Notes: a model not told the origin generated them from the sequence alone. A DNA stretch of 64,000 nt from Paenibacillus hemerocallicola (GCF_006265175.1 NZ_VDCQ01000041.1:21849-85848); one strand, 5' to 3'; shown: positions 1 through 8,335, counted from the first letter of the stretch. Translations and numbers: made by a program.

Positions 1-513
1 CCCGTTTAAAGCAGCCAGCGGAATCGCCGCTTCCGCCCTCCAGCTTCCTTGCTCCCCTTTCACGACAGCTGTACGGACACCCGCCTCTTCTCCGAGAGTC
101 GCGAACGTTTGCCGTCTGTCCCGCGGCTCCGCTCCCGTCCAATTGTTATAGTCGATAACGAACGGGTGCGGCCCGGCCGTCACCGGGACAGGAATCGAAT
201 AATACGCGTCGTCGTCGGCAGGCGTCGCCAGCAGAACGAACACCGTCTCCGCGTCGGGAACCGGTCCCGTCGTCGGATCGCTTGCCAATTCGATGTAGAG
301 ACAGTCCCGGTCGACGGCCAGTCTCGCCCGGGTGTCCCGGTCGGCGGACCGGTTATAATAAGCCGTAGCGAAGCCTCCAATGGATGCGGCCTCTGTCCAT
401 ACGCGCTCCCCGTCGTTAGCCGATGCAGCGGTTTTCTCCATTACCGTCCATTTGTCCGTATAGATCCGGACGGCATTATCGCGTTTGCCGATATCGTGTT
501 TCAGCGGATTCAC
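1..513 (-). CDS. Partial CBM9-like carbohydrate-binding protein (C-terminus beyond left edge)
   Basis: An open frame runs leftward off the window from a GTG at 513-511, preceded by a GAGGAGGAGG ribosome binding site (521-530) that overlaps the stop of the upstream oxidoreductase gene, so the two are probably translationally coupled. The 171 visible codons include TRARLAVDRDCLYIELASDP and WRAEAAIPLAAL, the pattern of the family 9-like carbohydrate-binding (DOMON-like) beta-sandwich used by secreted or cytosolic sugar proteins in Paenibacillus. No signal peptide is visible after the GTG, so it may be cytoplasmic. It is the third gene of a run of overlapping genes with two Gfo/Idh oxidoreductases, which points to sugar or sugar-acid metabolism. 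The family call is by pattern only; the rest of the protein is not visible. Confidence 0.6.
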   Translation of the reverse strand, partial: MNPLKHDIGKRDNAVRIYTDKWTVMEKTAASANDGERVWTEAASIGGFATAYYNRSADRDTRARLAVDRDCLYIELASDPTTGPVPDAETVFVLLATPADDDAYYSIPVPVTAGPHPFVIDYNNWTGAEPRDRRQTFATLGEEAGVRTAVVKGEQGSWRAEAAIPLAALNG

Positions 514-529
514 ACAGCCGCCTCCTCCT

Positions 530-1558
530 CTAACGATTCATTGCGGAGCCGATGGACGAAAGATCGACGATCCGGTCCTCGGCAGCCGAACTATAGGCGG
601 CTTCCATAAGCCTGGTCAATGCGATCCCTTGCTCGACCGTGATGGCCGGAGCTTTATCGTAGATTACATAGTCCGCCCACTGATCGATCGGCGCGGGCAA
701 GCTCGGCGGCAGCTTATCCGGCCGTATCCACCCGGAATGAGGCTCCGAGGGCAGCAGCGAACTGCGGATTTCCAGCTGGTTGCCGATTAGAAGACAGCCT
801 TCCGTCCCGTAAATTTCCACGAGCGCCGGACAGTGTCTGCTGGCGAAGCCCGCTTCGACGACCGCCATCGCTCCGTCCTGATAGTTCAGCGTGACGACGG
901 CATTATCCTCCACCTCGCGTCCGGTCACATAACCGAACCGCGCCGATACCGATTCCGGCATACCGAGAAAATGGTGAACCATGACCATCGGGTGGCAGCC
1001 CAGATCGATCAACGCCCCGCCCCCGCACTCCGATTTGTCGAAAAAATGCGCGGGCAGCCAACCGTCGGGCGCCCCTTCCCTCGGAAGCGCGCCGTCGTGG
1101 GCCAGCCTGGCGCGGACGAACGTAATCCGTCCGAGAAGCCCCTGGTCGATGACGGCTTTGGCGTACATCGTCTTCTGATCGCCCAGCCGGGGCAGCGACA
1201 CGGTGAGCTTGACGCCGCTTTGTGCTGCGGCGGCCGCGATCTTCTCCGCATCTGCGGTATGGAGAGCCAACACTTTTTCCGTAAATATATGCTTGCCCGC
1301 TTCCGCCGCCGCAATAAGCACTTCCGGGTGCATGCTGGAAGGCGCGTTCACGACAACGGCATCCACGTCCTGGTTTGCGAGCACGGCTTGCAAATCTTCG
1401 ATAAACGGAACGTTCAACTGCTCCGCCATCCGCCGGCCGCGATCGGGCAGCTCGTCCCACACGGCCACGATGGCGCAGTCCGGCCTTTCGCCCAATTGCT
1501 TCGCATACCCTCTCGCATGCACGTGCCAAAAGCTGAGTATCGCTATCCGAAGCTTCAT
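530..1558 (-). CDS. Gfo/Idh/MocA family oxidoreductase with variant nucleotide-binding motif
   Basis: This 342-residue protein has the Gfo/Idh/MocA layout: an N-terminal Rossmann fold, then the mixed alpha/beta substrate domain. Its first loop reads ILSFWHVHARGYA, not the usual GxGxxG, and the EKP motif of the family is EKV (residues 94-96). Such members still form the fold, but whether NAD(P) is bound the same way cannot be told from sequence. Its ATG overlaps the TGA of the preceding oxidoreductase gene by four bases (ATGA), and its own stop lies inside the ribosome binding site of the CBM9-like gene. The three genes therefore look like one operon, probably for oxidation or epimerisation of a sugar, inositol or a related polyol. 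The substrate is not predictable. Confidence 0.85.
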   Translation of the reverse strand: MKLRIAILSFWHVHARGYAKQLGERPDCAIVAVWDELPDRGRRMAEQLNVPFIEDLQAVLANQDVDAVVVNAPSSMHPEVLIAAAEAGKHIFTEKVLALHTADAEKIAAAAAQSGVKLTVSLPRLGDQKTMYAKAVIDQGLLGRITFVRARLAHDGALPREGAPDGWLPAHFFDKSECGGGALIDLGCHPMVMVHHFLGMPESVSARFGYVTGREVEDNAVVTLNYQDGAMAVVEAGFASRHCPALVEIYGTEGCLLIGNQLEIRSSLLPSEPHSGWIRPDKLPPSLPAPIDQWADYVIYDKAPAITVEQGIALTRLMEAAYSSAAEDRIVDLSSIGSAMNR

Positions 1559-2562
1559 CGCACTCCCCTCCCCGCCGCGTCCGGCCGACCGGCCGGCTCG
1601 ACCACGTATCCGGCGGCCGCATAGATCGCCTCGGTAAAGGCGACTACCTTCAAGGCGTATTCCCCGGGGACCAAAACCTCGTGCTTGCCGAGTATCGCGT
1701 CAACGAAGCTGCGGTCCGGATCGGTGACCGATTCGGGCAATTCCGGCTCGATCGGCTCTTGACCGTTCAGAGTCAAGGTTACGCGGCCATTGTCATAAAA
1801 AATGCCGCCGGCTTCGCCGATAAAAGCGTACGTTTCCTTCAGCTTGCCCAGCGGCGCCAAACCGATGATGTTCATGCTGCCGATCCCCCCTTCCGCAAAG
1901 CGGAAAGCGGTCAACGTGTCGACCTCCACCGGAGCGCCGTGGCATTCCAATTGAACGGACAGCTGCTGCGGCGTCAGTCCGGTCGTCCACAGCAGCACGT
2001 CGATAATGTGGCTGCCGGAATCCATCAGCATGCCGCCGCCCGACAGCTCCGGCATTTGCCGCCATGTTCCTTCCTGCGACTGCTTCCAATTTTGATACAA
2101 CGTAGCGGTGACCGATGCAAGCTTGCCGATAACACCGTCGGCAATGGCCGAGCGAATATAGAGGAACGGCGGTAAAAAATGCCTTTGAAACGAAACCTGC
2201 AGCACTTTGCCTGCCCTCTCTGCGGTGGCGATCAGATGCTTCGCCTCTTCGGAGGAGCAAGTCATCGGCTTCTCGATCAATACGTGCTTGCCTGCCGCAA
2301 GCGCTTCCTCGGCATGCCGGGCATGCAGCGTATGCGGGGAACATATGATTACGGCATCCACATCGCCGCCGTTCAGCATTTCCGCATGATCGTCGTACTC
2401 CGCGGCCCGGTCCAGCCCGAATTTCTGCTTAAGCAGCCGTCTGCCCCTTTCACCCGGATCCGCAAGCGCAACGATCTCCACTCCCTCTACCCGAGACAAT
2501 CTCAATACATGGCTGTGGGCGATATTGCCGCAGCCGATAAAACCGATACGAATGGTGCTCAT
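1555..2562 (-). CDS. Gfo/Idh/MocA family oxidoreductase
   Basis: A canonical family member of 335 residues: GFIGCGNIAHSH at residues 7-18 is the dinucleotide-binding loop, LIEKPM (residues 95-100) is the conserved EKP motif whose lysine takes part in catalysis, and DSGSHIIDVLLW carries the usual active-site histidine region. I chose the ATG at 2562, preceded by GGGAGGAACGAGG; a TTG five codons upstream would sit inside that ribosome binding site. It is the first gene of a leftward run and is transcribed away from a LysR regulator across a 384-bp gap. Together with the second oxidoreductase it probably performs a two-step NAD(P)-linked conversion of a sugar-like substrate. Confidence 0.9.
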   Translation of the reverse strand: MSTIRIGFIGCGNIAHSHVLRLSRVEGVEIVALADPGERGRRLLKQKFGLDRAAEYDDHAEMLNGGDVDAVIICSPHTLHARHAEEALAAGKHVLIEKPMTCSSEEAKHLIATAERAGKVLQVSFQRHFLPPFLYIRSAIADGVIGKLASVTATLYQNWKQSQEGTWRQMPELSGGGMLMDSGSHIIDVLLWTTGLTPQQLSVQLECHGAPVEVDTLTAFRFAEGGIGSMNIIGLAPLGKLKETYAFIGEAGGIFYDNGRVTLTLNGQEPIEPELPESVTDPDRSFVDAILGKHEVLVPGEYALKVVAFTEAIYAAAGYVVEPAGRPDAAGRGVR

Positions 2563-2946
2563 CCTCGTTCCTCCCAAAAACGTTTTGTTATGATGATGCC
2601 CATTATACGGAGCCGATTCGGGACGGACAATGCAATCTGATGCTCTCGAACAGTACTCTCATTACCACCGGATAACATGCGGGGCCACAACTGGCAACAA
2701 CGACACGAAAGTACTAATTTTGCCGCATCCATGCATAGGCTCATGACCGTATTTTCACTAACGCGGCGAGCAGACGAACAATTTCGAATCAATTATGATG
2801 ATGCAAACCCTTTATGGGAGGAACCATAATCGTATATGATGGAGACGTGCCATACGAAATGTTTTCATCGGAAGCCTATTCGATTGTCTCCAATTCGCCG
2901 CAGGGCATTTTCGGCAATGTCCGACACTACTGGGAGGAAAGACCGA
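2563..2946. promoter_or_regulatory. Divergent control region between oxidoreductase operon and LysR gene
   Basis: This 384-bp gap separates the leftward Gfo/Idh operon from the rightward LysR gene, the usual layout for a LysR protein that controls its divergent neighbour. It holds no credible gene. The 12-mer TTATGATGATGC occurs twice in direct orientation (2588-2599 and 2793-2804), once near each gene, which could be coincidence or part of a regulator site. A second AGGAGG-like sequence at about 2815-2820 precedes an in-frame ATG at 2836, but that start would add 37 unconserved residues to the regulator. Confidence 0.4.
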
Positions 2947-3846
2947 ATGGAATTTAGGCAGCTTCAATACGCGATCCAAATCGCGGCAGAAAAAAACTTC
3001 TCGCGGGCCGCGGAGAAGCTACACATCGCCCAGCCTTCGCTCAGCCAGCAGCTGTCCAAGCTGGAGAAGGAGCTTGGCGTGCTGCTGTTCCACCGCAATA
3101 CGAACTCGGTCGAGCTGACGCACGCAGGCGCTCTATTCGTCGAAAAAGCCCAAAAAATCGTCGACATGGTCGGCGAAATCCGCCAAGAGATGGACGATAT
3201 ATCCCAATTGCGCAAGGGGAGGCTCATAATCGGAAGCATGCCGATAACGGGCGCCCACATGCTGCCGCTCGTCCTTCCCGTTTTCCGGGAACGGTATCCC
3301 GAAATCGAAATCGTGCTCGTCGAGGAAACGTCCGCCAATTTAACGCAGCTGACCGCGGAAGGACGGACCGATCTAAGCGTCCTGTCGCTGCCTCTGCAGG
3401 AGCATGCGCTGGAATACGAATTGCTGGCTGAGGAAGAAATCCTTCTGGCCGTGCCGCCCCGTCACCGGTCCGCGCACATGATGACCGAGGGCGGCACGGT
3501 CGACCTGGCCCGGTTCCGCGACGAGCCTTTTATCGTGCTGAAGAAAGGGCAAGGCTTGCGGCAAACCGCGATCGATTTTTGTCTGGACGCCGGATTTTCC
3601 CCGCGCATCGTGTTCGAGAGCAGCAACATCGAAACGGTTCAGTCGCTCGTGGCGGCCGGGATGGGCGTCGCCTTCGTACCCGCCATGGTCGAACGGGGGA
3701 AATGGAACGATACCGCACCCGCCTATTTATCGATTAGCAGTCGGCCTACCCGTACCCTCGTAATTGCCCGGAGAAGGGGCCGGTACGTATCGAAGGCCGC
3801 GGAAGCGTTTATCTCCACGATGCAAGAGCTGGTAGGAAAAAAATAA
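2947..3846 (+). CDS. LysR family transcriptional regulator
   Basis: This 299-residue protein starts MEFRQLQYAIQIAAEKNFSR, the standard start of a LysR winged helix-turn-helix (residues 1-60, with AAEKLHIAQPSLSQQLSKLE as the recognition segment). A periplasmic-binding-protein-like effector domain follows from about residue 90 (RLIIGSMPITGAHMLP onward). I used the ATG at 2947 with GGGAGGAAAGACCGA before it; the frame opens further upstream but those codons do not fit the family. It is divergent from the oxidoreductase operon and probably regulates it in response to a small ligand. The PhnP-like gene lies 71 bp downstream on the same strand and may share its transcript. Confidence 0.9.
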   Translation: MEFRQLQYAIQIAAEKNFSRAAEKLHIAQPSLSQQLSKLEKELGVLLFHRNTNSVELTHAGALFVEKAQKIVDMVGEIRQEMDDISQLRKGRLIIGSMPITGAHMLPLVLPVFRERYPEIEIVLVEETSANLTQLTAEGRTDLSVLSLPLQEHALEYELLAEEEILLAVPPRHRSAHMMTEGGTVDLARFRDEPFIVLKKGQGLRQTAIDFCLDAGFSPRIVFESSNIETVQSLVAAGMGVAFVPAMVERGKWNDTAPAYLSISSRPTRTLVIARRRGRYVSKAAEAFISTMQELVGKK

Positions 3847-3917
3847 ACAGTGCCGCGATTTATCGCCCGCGCCGTTTGCGCATCATGTCAGCCGGATCGA
3901 AGAAAGGAACGAAAAGG

Positions 3918-4691
3918 ATGGATCAGCTTACTTTTTTGGGGACGGGGGATTCCATGGGGGTGCCCCGGATGTATTGCGAATGCGCCGTATGCGCCGATGC
4001 GCGCACGTCGGGCCATAACCGGAGATACCGCTCTTCGGTCATGCTGAATACCCCGGAAGGGGAACTGCTGATCGATTGCGGGCCGGACTGGGTCACGCAA
4101 ATGGAGATGCTCGGCAAGCGTTCGCTCGGACGGGCATTGATTACCCATCCGCATCACGATCATATCGCGGGGATGCCCGAATGGTTCGACGCCTGCCGTT
4201 GGACGAAGAGCAGAGGAACCGTCTTCGCTCCCGACAGCGTCTTCGCCACGATCCGCCGGCAGTATCCATGGCTGGAGAAGCGGCTAACCTACGTACCGAA
4301 CGACGACGGTATGGACTTCGGAGGCTGGCGCATACGACCATGGGAAGTGTGCCATGGCAAAAACGGCACCTCCTTCGCCTACCGTTTCGAGAAAAACGGC
4401 TATCGCTGGGCTTATTGCTCCGATGCGTTCCAATTGACGGAACAACAAAAAAAGCCGCTTCACGGCTTGAACATGCTGGTGCTCGGCACGAATTTCTACA
4501 AGGAGGACGCGGCGATCGAATCGCGTTCCGTATATGACATGACGGAAGCGTTCGACCTGCTTCTGGAAACGAAGCCTGGACTCGTATATTTTACGCATAT
4601 GTCGCACGGGGTCGACATTGGAGCCGGATACGTTCTTCCCGCCAATGCGCTGCTCGCCCGGCACGGTCTGGCCGTGACGCTCGGGCTCTGA
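3918..4691 (+). CDS. PhnP-like metallo-beta-lactamase-fold phosphodiesterase
   Basis: A 257-residue metallo-beta-lactamase fold hydrolase. HPHHDH (residues 77-82) is the HxHxDH metal motif. Cys20, Cys22 and Cys25 match the extra structural zinc site of PhnP, whose E. coli form cleaves 5-phosphoribosyl 1,2-cyclic phosphate. The C-terminal THMSHG supplies a further histidine pair of this subfamily. No other phn gene is nearby, so a phosphonate role is unproven; related free-standing enzymes act on other cyclic phosphates. The start is the ATG at 3918, preceded by AAGGA about ten bases upstream. It faces the methylglyoxal synthase gene tail to tail. Confidence 0.75.
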   Translation: MDQLTFLGTGDSMGVPRMYCECAVCADARTSGHNRRYRSSVMLNTPEGELLIDCGPDWVTQMEMLGKRSLGRALITHPHHDHIAGMPEWFDACRWTKSRGTVFAPDSVFATIRRQYPWLEKRLTYVPNDDGMDFGGWRIRPWEVCHGKNGTSFAYRFEKNGYRWAYCSDAFQLTEQQKKPLHGLNMLVLGTNFYKEDAAIESRSVYDMTEAFDLLLETKPGLVYFTHMSHGVDIGAGYVLPANALLARHGLAVTLGL

Positions 4692-4741
4692 CAGTCGGAG
4701 CAGAGGGCGATCCGTTGCCAAGCACGATTCGTTCATCCGAT

Positions 4742-4771
4742 CTCCTCGGGAATCTTCGTCATCCCGGGGAG
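4742..4771. terminator. Possible hairpin between converging genes
   Basis: A ten-base-pair stem with one G-U pair (CTCCTCGGGA with TCCCGGGGAG) lies in the 97-bp gap between the converging PhnP-like and methylglyoxal synthase genes. Neither side has a clear run of T, so it is a weak intrinsic terminator at best. Confidence 0.3.
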
Positions 4772-4788
4772 TGTTGAAGGCCGGCGAG

Positions 4789-5220
4789 TTAACCTTCGGT
4801 TCCGCTTCTACGCTCCGTACGATAGCGGTGAACTACGTTTCTCCAAGCGAGATCGTGCCGCTCCAGCGACTTGATAAGCAGCTCGGCCGTTGCGATGTTC
4901 GTCGCCACCGGAACGCACTGTACGTCGCACAAGCGGAGCAGCGCCGTTACATCCGGTTCGTGTGCAAGAGCGACGAGCGGATCCCGCAGGAAAATGACGG
5001 CATCGATTTCGTTTTGCGCCACCAGAGCGCCGATTTGCTGGTCGCCTCCGAGCGGTCCGGATTTCAATTTCACGACGTTCAGCTTGGCTTCATCGGCGAT
5101 CTTCTGTCCGGTAGTACCCGTTGCGAACAAAGTGTGTTGCTCGAATACCTTCTCGTAGGCAATGACGAGATTCACCAGTTCCTCTTTCTTTACATCGTGA
5201 GCGATTAATGCGATATTCAT
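4789..5220 (-). CDS. mgsA: Methylglyoxal synthase (first copy)
   Basis: This 143-residue protein converts dihydroxyacetone phosphate to methylglyoxal and phosphate, a bypass of lower glycolysis when sugar phosphates build up. Family marks are IALIAHD at the N-terminus, [26 protein letters not shown] and VIFLRDPL, which carry the phosphate-binding and catalytic Asp/His residues. It is a close paralogue of the enzyme at 42826-43242 but has a more diverged C-terminus ([20 protein letters not shown]). That second copy sits in the conserved dapB-bshB1 context; this one stands alone behind its own promoter, so it looks like an additional, separately regulated copy. Confidence 0.93.
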   Translation of the reverse strand: MNIALIAHDVKKEELVNLVIAYEKVFEQHTLFATGTTGQKIADEAKLNVVKLKSGPLGGDQQIGALVAQNEIDAVIFLRDPLVALAHEPDVTALLRLCDVQCVPVATNIATAELLIKSLERHDLAWRNVVHRYRTERRSGTEG

Positions 5221-5254
5221 ACTAACCTCTCCCTTCGTCCTCTTGATTAATGTG

Positions 5255-5292
5255 AGAATTCATAACGTATATTGATCTTATGACTGAATTCT
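5255..5292. promoter_or_regulatory. Inverted repeat overlapping the mgsA promoter
   Basis: AGAATTCA (5255-5262) and TGAATTCT (5285-5292) are perfect inverted copies separated by 22 bp. The right arm overlaps the -10 box of the mgsA promoter, a position where a dimeric repressor would block transcription. No regulator is assigned. Confidence 0.4.
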
Positions 5293-5316
5293 ACAACAGA
5301 AGCAAATCGAAATCAA
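5288..5316 (-). promoter_or_regulatory. Sigma-A-type promoter of mgsA
   Basis: On the minus strand TTGATT (5316-5311) and TAGAAT (5293-5288) are spaced by exactly 17 bp, about 70 bp upstream of the mgsA start. Four of six -35 and five of six -10 bases match consensus. Confidence 0.6.
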
Positions 5317-5394
5317 TAGGATATGTTAGGTTTTCTTACATAAAATCGAAATATTTTTTCAATGTTACGCATTCATGTCATAAAACATAACACA

Positions 5395-5426
5395 AACAGA
5401 CTACCTCAACGTCGAGGCAGTCTGTT
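5395..5426 (-). terminator. Intrinsic terminator of the aminotransferase/amidohydrolase operon
   Basis: A 13-bp stem with one G-U pair (arms 5395-5407 and 5414-5426, six-base loop) lies 22 bp past the last amidohydrolase gene. On the minus strand it is followed by a U-rich stretch; on the plus strand TTTTCTTC follows, so it may work in both directions. Confidence 0.7.
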
Positions 5427-5447
5427 TTCTTCATTATACATCACGCT

Positions 5448-6224
5448 TCAACCCTGCAATTGCCCATTCCTTGACAAAAGTTTGACGTTTTCCGATAAGA
5501 TGCCCCGTTTCGTCTCCTCCGGAATCTCGACCATGTCGACAATACAGAAAGAGCTTTTCAAGCAATACAGAGGATGCTGGGAGCCGTATAGGATTTTCCC
5601 GGCGGGAACGATATTCAGCAGCTCCTCCAGTACGAACACTTTGTCCTTCAGACCGCACGTATCGAAATAAAGTCGCGGAAGCCGCTTGGCCACCTCCTGC
5701 AGCGAAACGATTTCGTTGAAACGGATATTGAGTACGATGATATCCAAATCGGGCTGGCCGGACAAAAATTTGCCGAGCGAAGCCACTTCCAGCGGTTTCG
5801 GCTTCACCAAATAGTCGAGACGCTCATCCTCCATCCGCTTGGTCACGAACAAGGGAAGGCCATGCCGCTCCAACGCTTCGCACAGCTCGGCTACAGGCTC
5901 GCTGTTCAAATCGTAATCGTGATAAGTCGGATAAATGCGTACCCCGCGTATATCGAACCTGCTCAAGCCGTCCTCGATGTCACGCAGCCATCCAGGCAAA
6001 GTCGGATTGACCGTCAATACGTGCTTGTATTCCGTTCCGCCGATCAATGCGTGAAGCTCCTCGTCACCCTCGAACGGATCGTTATAGAAAATGCTGTTGA
6101 GCGAAGCGACATATCCGCCTGTTATCCCGTTCTCGCGGTGAACGCGCCGGAGATCCTCGAGCGAGTTTTTGCGTATTTTCCGAAACGGCCAATGGCCGAG
6201 CAGAGCGTTCACATCCGTATACAT
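5448..6224 (-). CDS. Amidohydrolase-2-like TIM-barrel protein
   Basis: A 258-residue protein resembling the amidohydrolase-2 (COG2159) TIM-barrel family, to which its upstream neighbour clearly belongs. It opens MYTDVNALLGHWPFRK, where a standard member would have a metal-binding DxHxH, so the first metal motif is degenerate. Other blocks (GVRIYPTYHDYDL, FDTCGLKD, ILYGSQHPLYCL) keep the spacing of the barrel strands, with GSQHP in the place of the family's GSDxP. It may be a non-hydrolytic or differently metallated partner of the canonical enzyme encoded 33 bp upstream. It is the last gene of the three-gene operon 8279-5448. The substrate is unknown. Confidence 0.65.
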   Translation of the reverse strand: MYTDVNALLGHWPFRKIRKNSLEDLRRVHRENGITGGYVASLNSIFYNDPFEGDEELHALIGGTEYKHVLTVNPTLPGWLRDIEDGLSRFDIRGVRIYPTYHDYDLNSEPVAELCEALERHGLPLFVTKRMEDERLDYLVKPKPLEVASLGKFLSGQPDLDIIVLNIRFNEIVSLQEVAKRLPRLYFDTCGLKDKVFVLEELLNIVPAGKILYGSQHPLYCLKSSFCIVDMVEIPEETKRGILSENVKLLSRNGQLQG

Positions 6225-6257
6225 CCGTATTCCCTCCTCGCGCCGCGCATGTCCGTC

Positions 6258-7007
6258 TTACCCGACTTTAAAGCCCGGATCGAACAGCTGGAGCGCGTTT
6301 TTGTAATAAATCCGTTCCTTTTCCTCCTGCGTCAAATCCGCTTCCTCGACCTGGCCGAAATTGACCAAATAGGTGATCGGCATATCGGAGCCGAACACGA
6401 TCCGTTCGACTCCGACCCGCTCGACCGCATAATCGACGTCGTCGCGGCGAAACGGACTTCCGGAGAAATCGTGCCATACGTTGCGGCAGTCGCGCACCGC
6501 TTTGATGCCGTGATAGCAGTTGCCGCCAAAATGAGCCATCAGCAGCTTCGCGTTCGGATACCGTTTCGCCAAATTGGCCACATGGATGCCGGTCGTCTCG
6601 TATTGCAGCTGACCGACCGCTTTGTGGAACGAATGGATCAGGATCGGAATGTTGGACTCGATGCAAGTCTCCACCAGCGGAAATACGCGCGGATCGTCGC
6701 AATAGGTCGCGACCCACAGCTTCATCCCGTTCATGCCGTACACTTCTATGCCGCGCTTCAATACGTCCAGGGCGTTGGAGTGGGCAGGACTTACATAGCA
6801 ATAGCCGCTTACCATGCCGGGCTGCTCTTTCATGAACCGGTACACGTCCGCATTCAGGCTGTCGACCTCCGCCTCGTCCGGATAATGCGACTTCAGTCCG
6901 GATACGTGCAGCTTCGAAATGCCAAACAGGTCGCAAGCCCGCAGCAGCTCGCGGGTGCTTCCTTCATAATCGCCGCCCCATATATGGGTGTGCACGTCGA
7001 TGATCAT
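6258..7007 (-). CDS. Amidohydrolase family metal-dependent hydrolase
   Basis: This 249-residue TIM-barrel hydrolase carries the full amidohydrolase-2 signature: DVHTH at residues 4-8 (HxH on strand 1), a central IPILIHSFH, MAHFGG, and FGSDMP with the strand-8 aspartate. The family cleaves C-N or C-C bonds, including decarboxylation of aromatic or beta-keto acids. It lies 45 bp downstream of a class III aminotransferase gene and 33 bp upstream of a second, motif-poor amidohydrolase. Transamination followed by hydrolysis or decarboxylation of an amino-acid-like compound is a reasonable guess. The start ATG is confirmed by the conserved first strand MIIDVHTHIWGG. Confidence 0.85.
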   Translation of the reverse strand: MIIDVHTHIWGGDYEGSTRELLRACDLFGISKLHVSGLKSHYPDEAEVDSLNADVYRFMKEQPGMVSGYCYVSPAHSNALDVLKRGIEVYGMNGMKLWVATYCDDPRVFPLVETCIESNIPILIHSFHKAVGQLQYETTGIHVANLAKRYPNAKLLMAHFGGNCYHGIKAVRDCRNVWHDFSGSPFRRDDVDYAVERVGVERIVFGSDMPITYLVNFGQVEEADLTQEEKERIYYKNALQLFDPGFKVG

Positions 7008-7052
7008 GTCTTACCCCGCTTTCCGTTATTCCGTGATGTGGCAGGAAACCGT

Positions 7053-8279
7053 TTATACGGCGATCTCTTTGCAGGCACGCTCCAAACGCTCCAAAGCTTC
7101 GGCTATGTCTTCGTCCATATGGCTGAAGTTGACGTAGGAAACGTTATAGAGCGAGACCCCGTTGCGATAAGCCGCGCGGAAAAACTTCTCCCTCCACGAG
7201 GCGCTTCCGCCGTCCCGCAGCATAAACGTCGGGCACGGCCAAAAGCCTTTCAGCTCGAGCGGGATGCCGTTGTCGGCAAAAATGGCGTTCAAGCCGCTCC
7301 ACAGCTTCTCCCCTTGCTTCCACAGATGACCGACTACATTTTGCTCCTTGTACACGGCGAGCGTAGCCTTCGAGGCGGCCAGCGAAAGCGTTTCCCCCCC
7401 GAACGTGCTGGAAATGACGGTGCCGCCCCGATCGCATGCAGCCATGACGTCCTTGCTGCCCACATAAGCGGACAGCGGCATGCCGTTGGCAATGCCTTTA
7501 CTGAACACGGCCAAGTCCGGATTGACGCCGAAATATTGCTGTACTCCCCCGATCGCGATCCGGAAGCCGGTAACGATTTCGTCAAAGATCAACAGCGCTC
7601 CGTGCTTGCGTGTCAATTCCCTCACTGCCGGATAAAAGGTTTCGCCCAGCGCCATTCCCGCATAATCGGCCGCGATGACGACTGCCGCTATTTCTTTGCC
7701 GCAATGCTCGAACCAACGCTCCAACGCGGCAATGTCGTTCCAGCCCACGGCATGGTGAAGCTCGCCGAGTGCTCCCGGCACTCCGGGGACGCCTTTCCCG
7801 GTCGCGCTCTGGCCCGGCAGCGACTGGCCGCCTCCAGCGAGCGCGTTCAGCCATCCGTTGTAGCCGACCTGCACGATCCGCTCGCGCCCCGTATATGCCC
7901 GGGCGATCCGCAGTGAAGCGGCTAGCGCTTCCCCGCCGGTTTTCAGAAAACGCGCGCGTTCGGCGCAAGGAATCAGCTCGCACAGCTGTTCCGCCACTTC
8001 AGCCTCCAACGGATGGGCATGGCCGAATATAATGCCGTTCCCGAGCTGCCGGCGAATGGCATCGTCGACTTCCGGATATTGATAGCCTAGCGTTATGGGA
8101 CCGAGACCGTTGCGAAAATCGATGAACTCGTTGCCGTCGGCATCCCAGACTCGGCAGCCTTTTCCCTTTACGATAACGGCCGGTTCCTCGGGCAGCAGCG
8201 TCGGCGCCTTCGAGCAGGTGCTCGAACCCCAAGGAATCGCCTTCTCGAGACGCTCATGCCATTGCATGGATGTGGTCAT
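7053..8279 (-). CDS. Class III aminotransferase (glutamate-1-semialdehyde aminomutase-like)
   Basis: A 408-residue PLP enzyme of aminotransferase class III, closest in pattern to glutamate-1-semialdehyde 2,1-aminomutase. Visible marks are DFRNGLGPITLGY near the N-terminus, LIFDEIVTGFR (the PLP-ring aspartate) and VFSKGIANGMPLS with the Schiff-base lysine. Its neighbours are catabolic, not hem genes, so a substrate-specific aminotransferase or aminomutase is more likely than tetrapyrrole synthesis. I chose the ATG at 8279, preceded by GGGGGAA; a GTG two codons upstream is possible. It is the first gene of the operon and sits 30 bp from a perfect inverted repeat. Confidence 0.8.
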   Translation of the reverse strand: MTTSMQWHERLEKAIPWGSSTCSKAPTLLPEEPAVIVKGKGCRVWDADGNEFIDFRNGLGPITLGYQYPEVDDAIRRQLGNGIIFGHAHPLEAEVAEQLCELIPCAERARFLKTGGEALAASLRIARAYTGRERIVQVGYNGWLNALAGGGQSLPGQSATGKGVPGVPGALGELHHAVGWNDIAALERWFEHCGKEIAAVVIAADYAGMALGETFYPAVRELTRKHGALLIFDEIVTGFRIAIGGVQQYFGVNPDLAVFSKGIANGMPLSAYVGSKDVMAACDRGGTVISSTFGGETLSLAASKATLAVYKEQNVVGHLWKQGEKLWSGLNAIFADNGIPLELKGFWPCPTFMLRDGGSASWREKFFRAAYRNGVSLYNVSYVNFSHMDEDIAEALERLERACKEIAV

Positions 8280-8308
8280 GCGCACATTCCCCCATTGTTC
8301 CTTATTCG

Positions 8309-8335
8309 AATATACATGTTTCCGACCTGTATATT
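8309..8335. promoter_or_regulatory. Perfect inverted-repeat operator candidate
   Basis: AATATACA (8309-8316) and TGTATATT (8328-8335) are exact inverted copies around an 11-bp spacer, 30 bp upstream of the aminotransferase start. The size and AT-rich half sites suit a dimeric repressor of the GntR or similar type, but no regulator gene adjoins the operon. Confidence 0.5.

Noticed and set aside
2836..2946. In-frame upstream start extending the LysR protein by 37 residues
   Set aside because: Family members start at MEFRQLQY, and the extension has no similarity; the ATG at 2947 has its own ribosome binding site.
5862..7916. 684-codon open frame on the plus strand across the amidohydrolase/aminotransferase operon
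   Set aside because: It is the antisense of three genes with clear motifs and has no ribosome binding site or recognisable product; GC-rich codon positions leave long antisense frames open.
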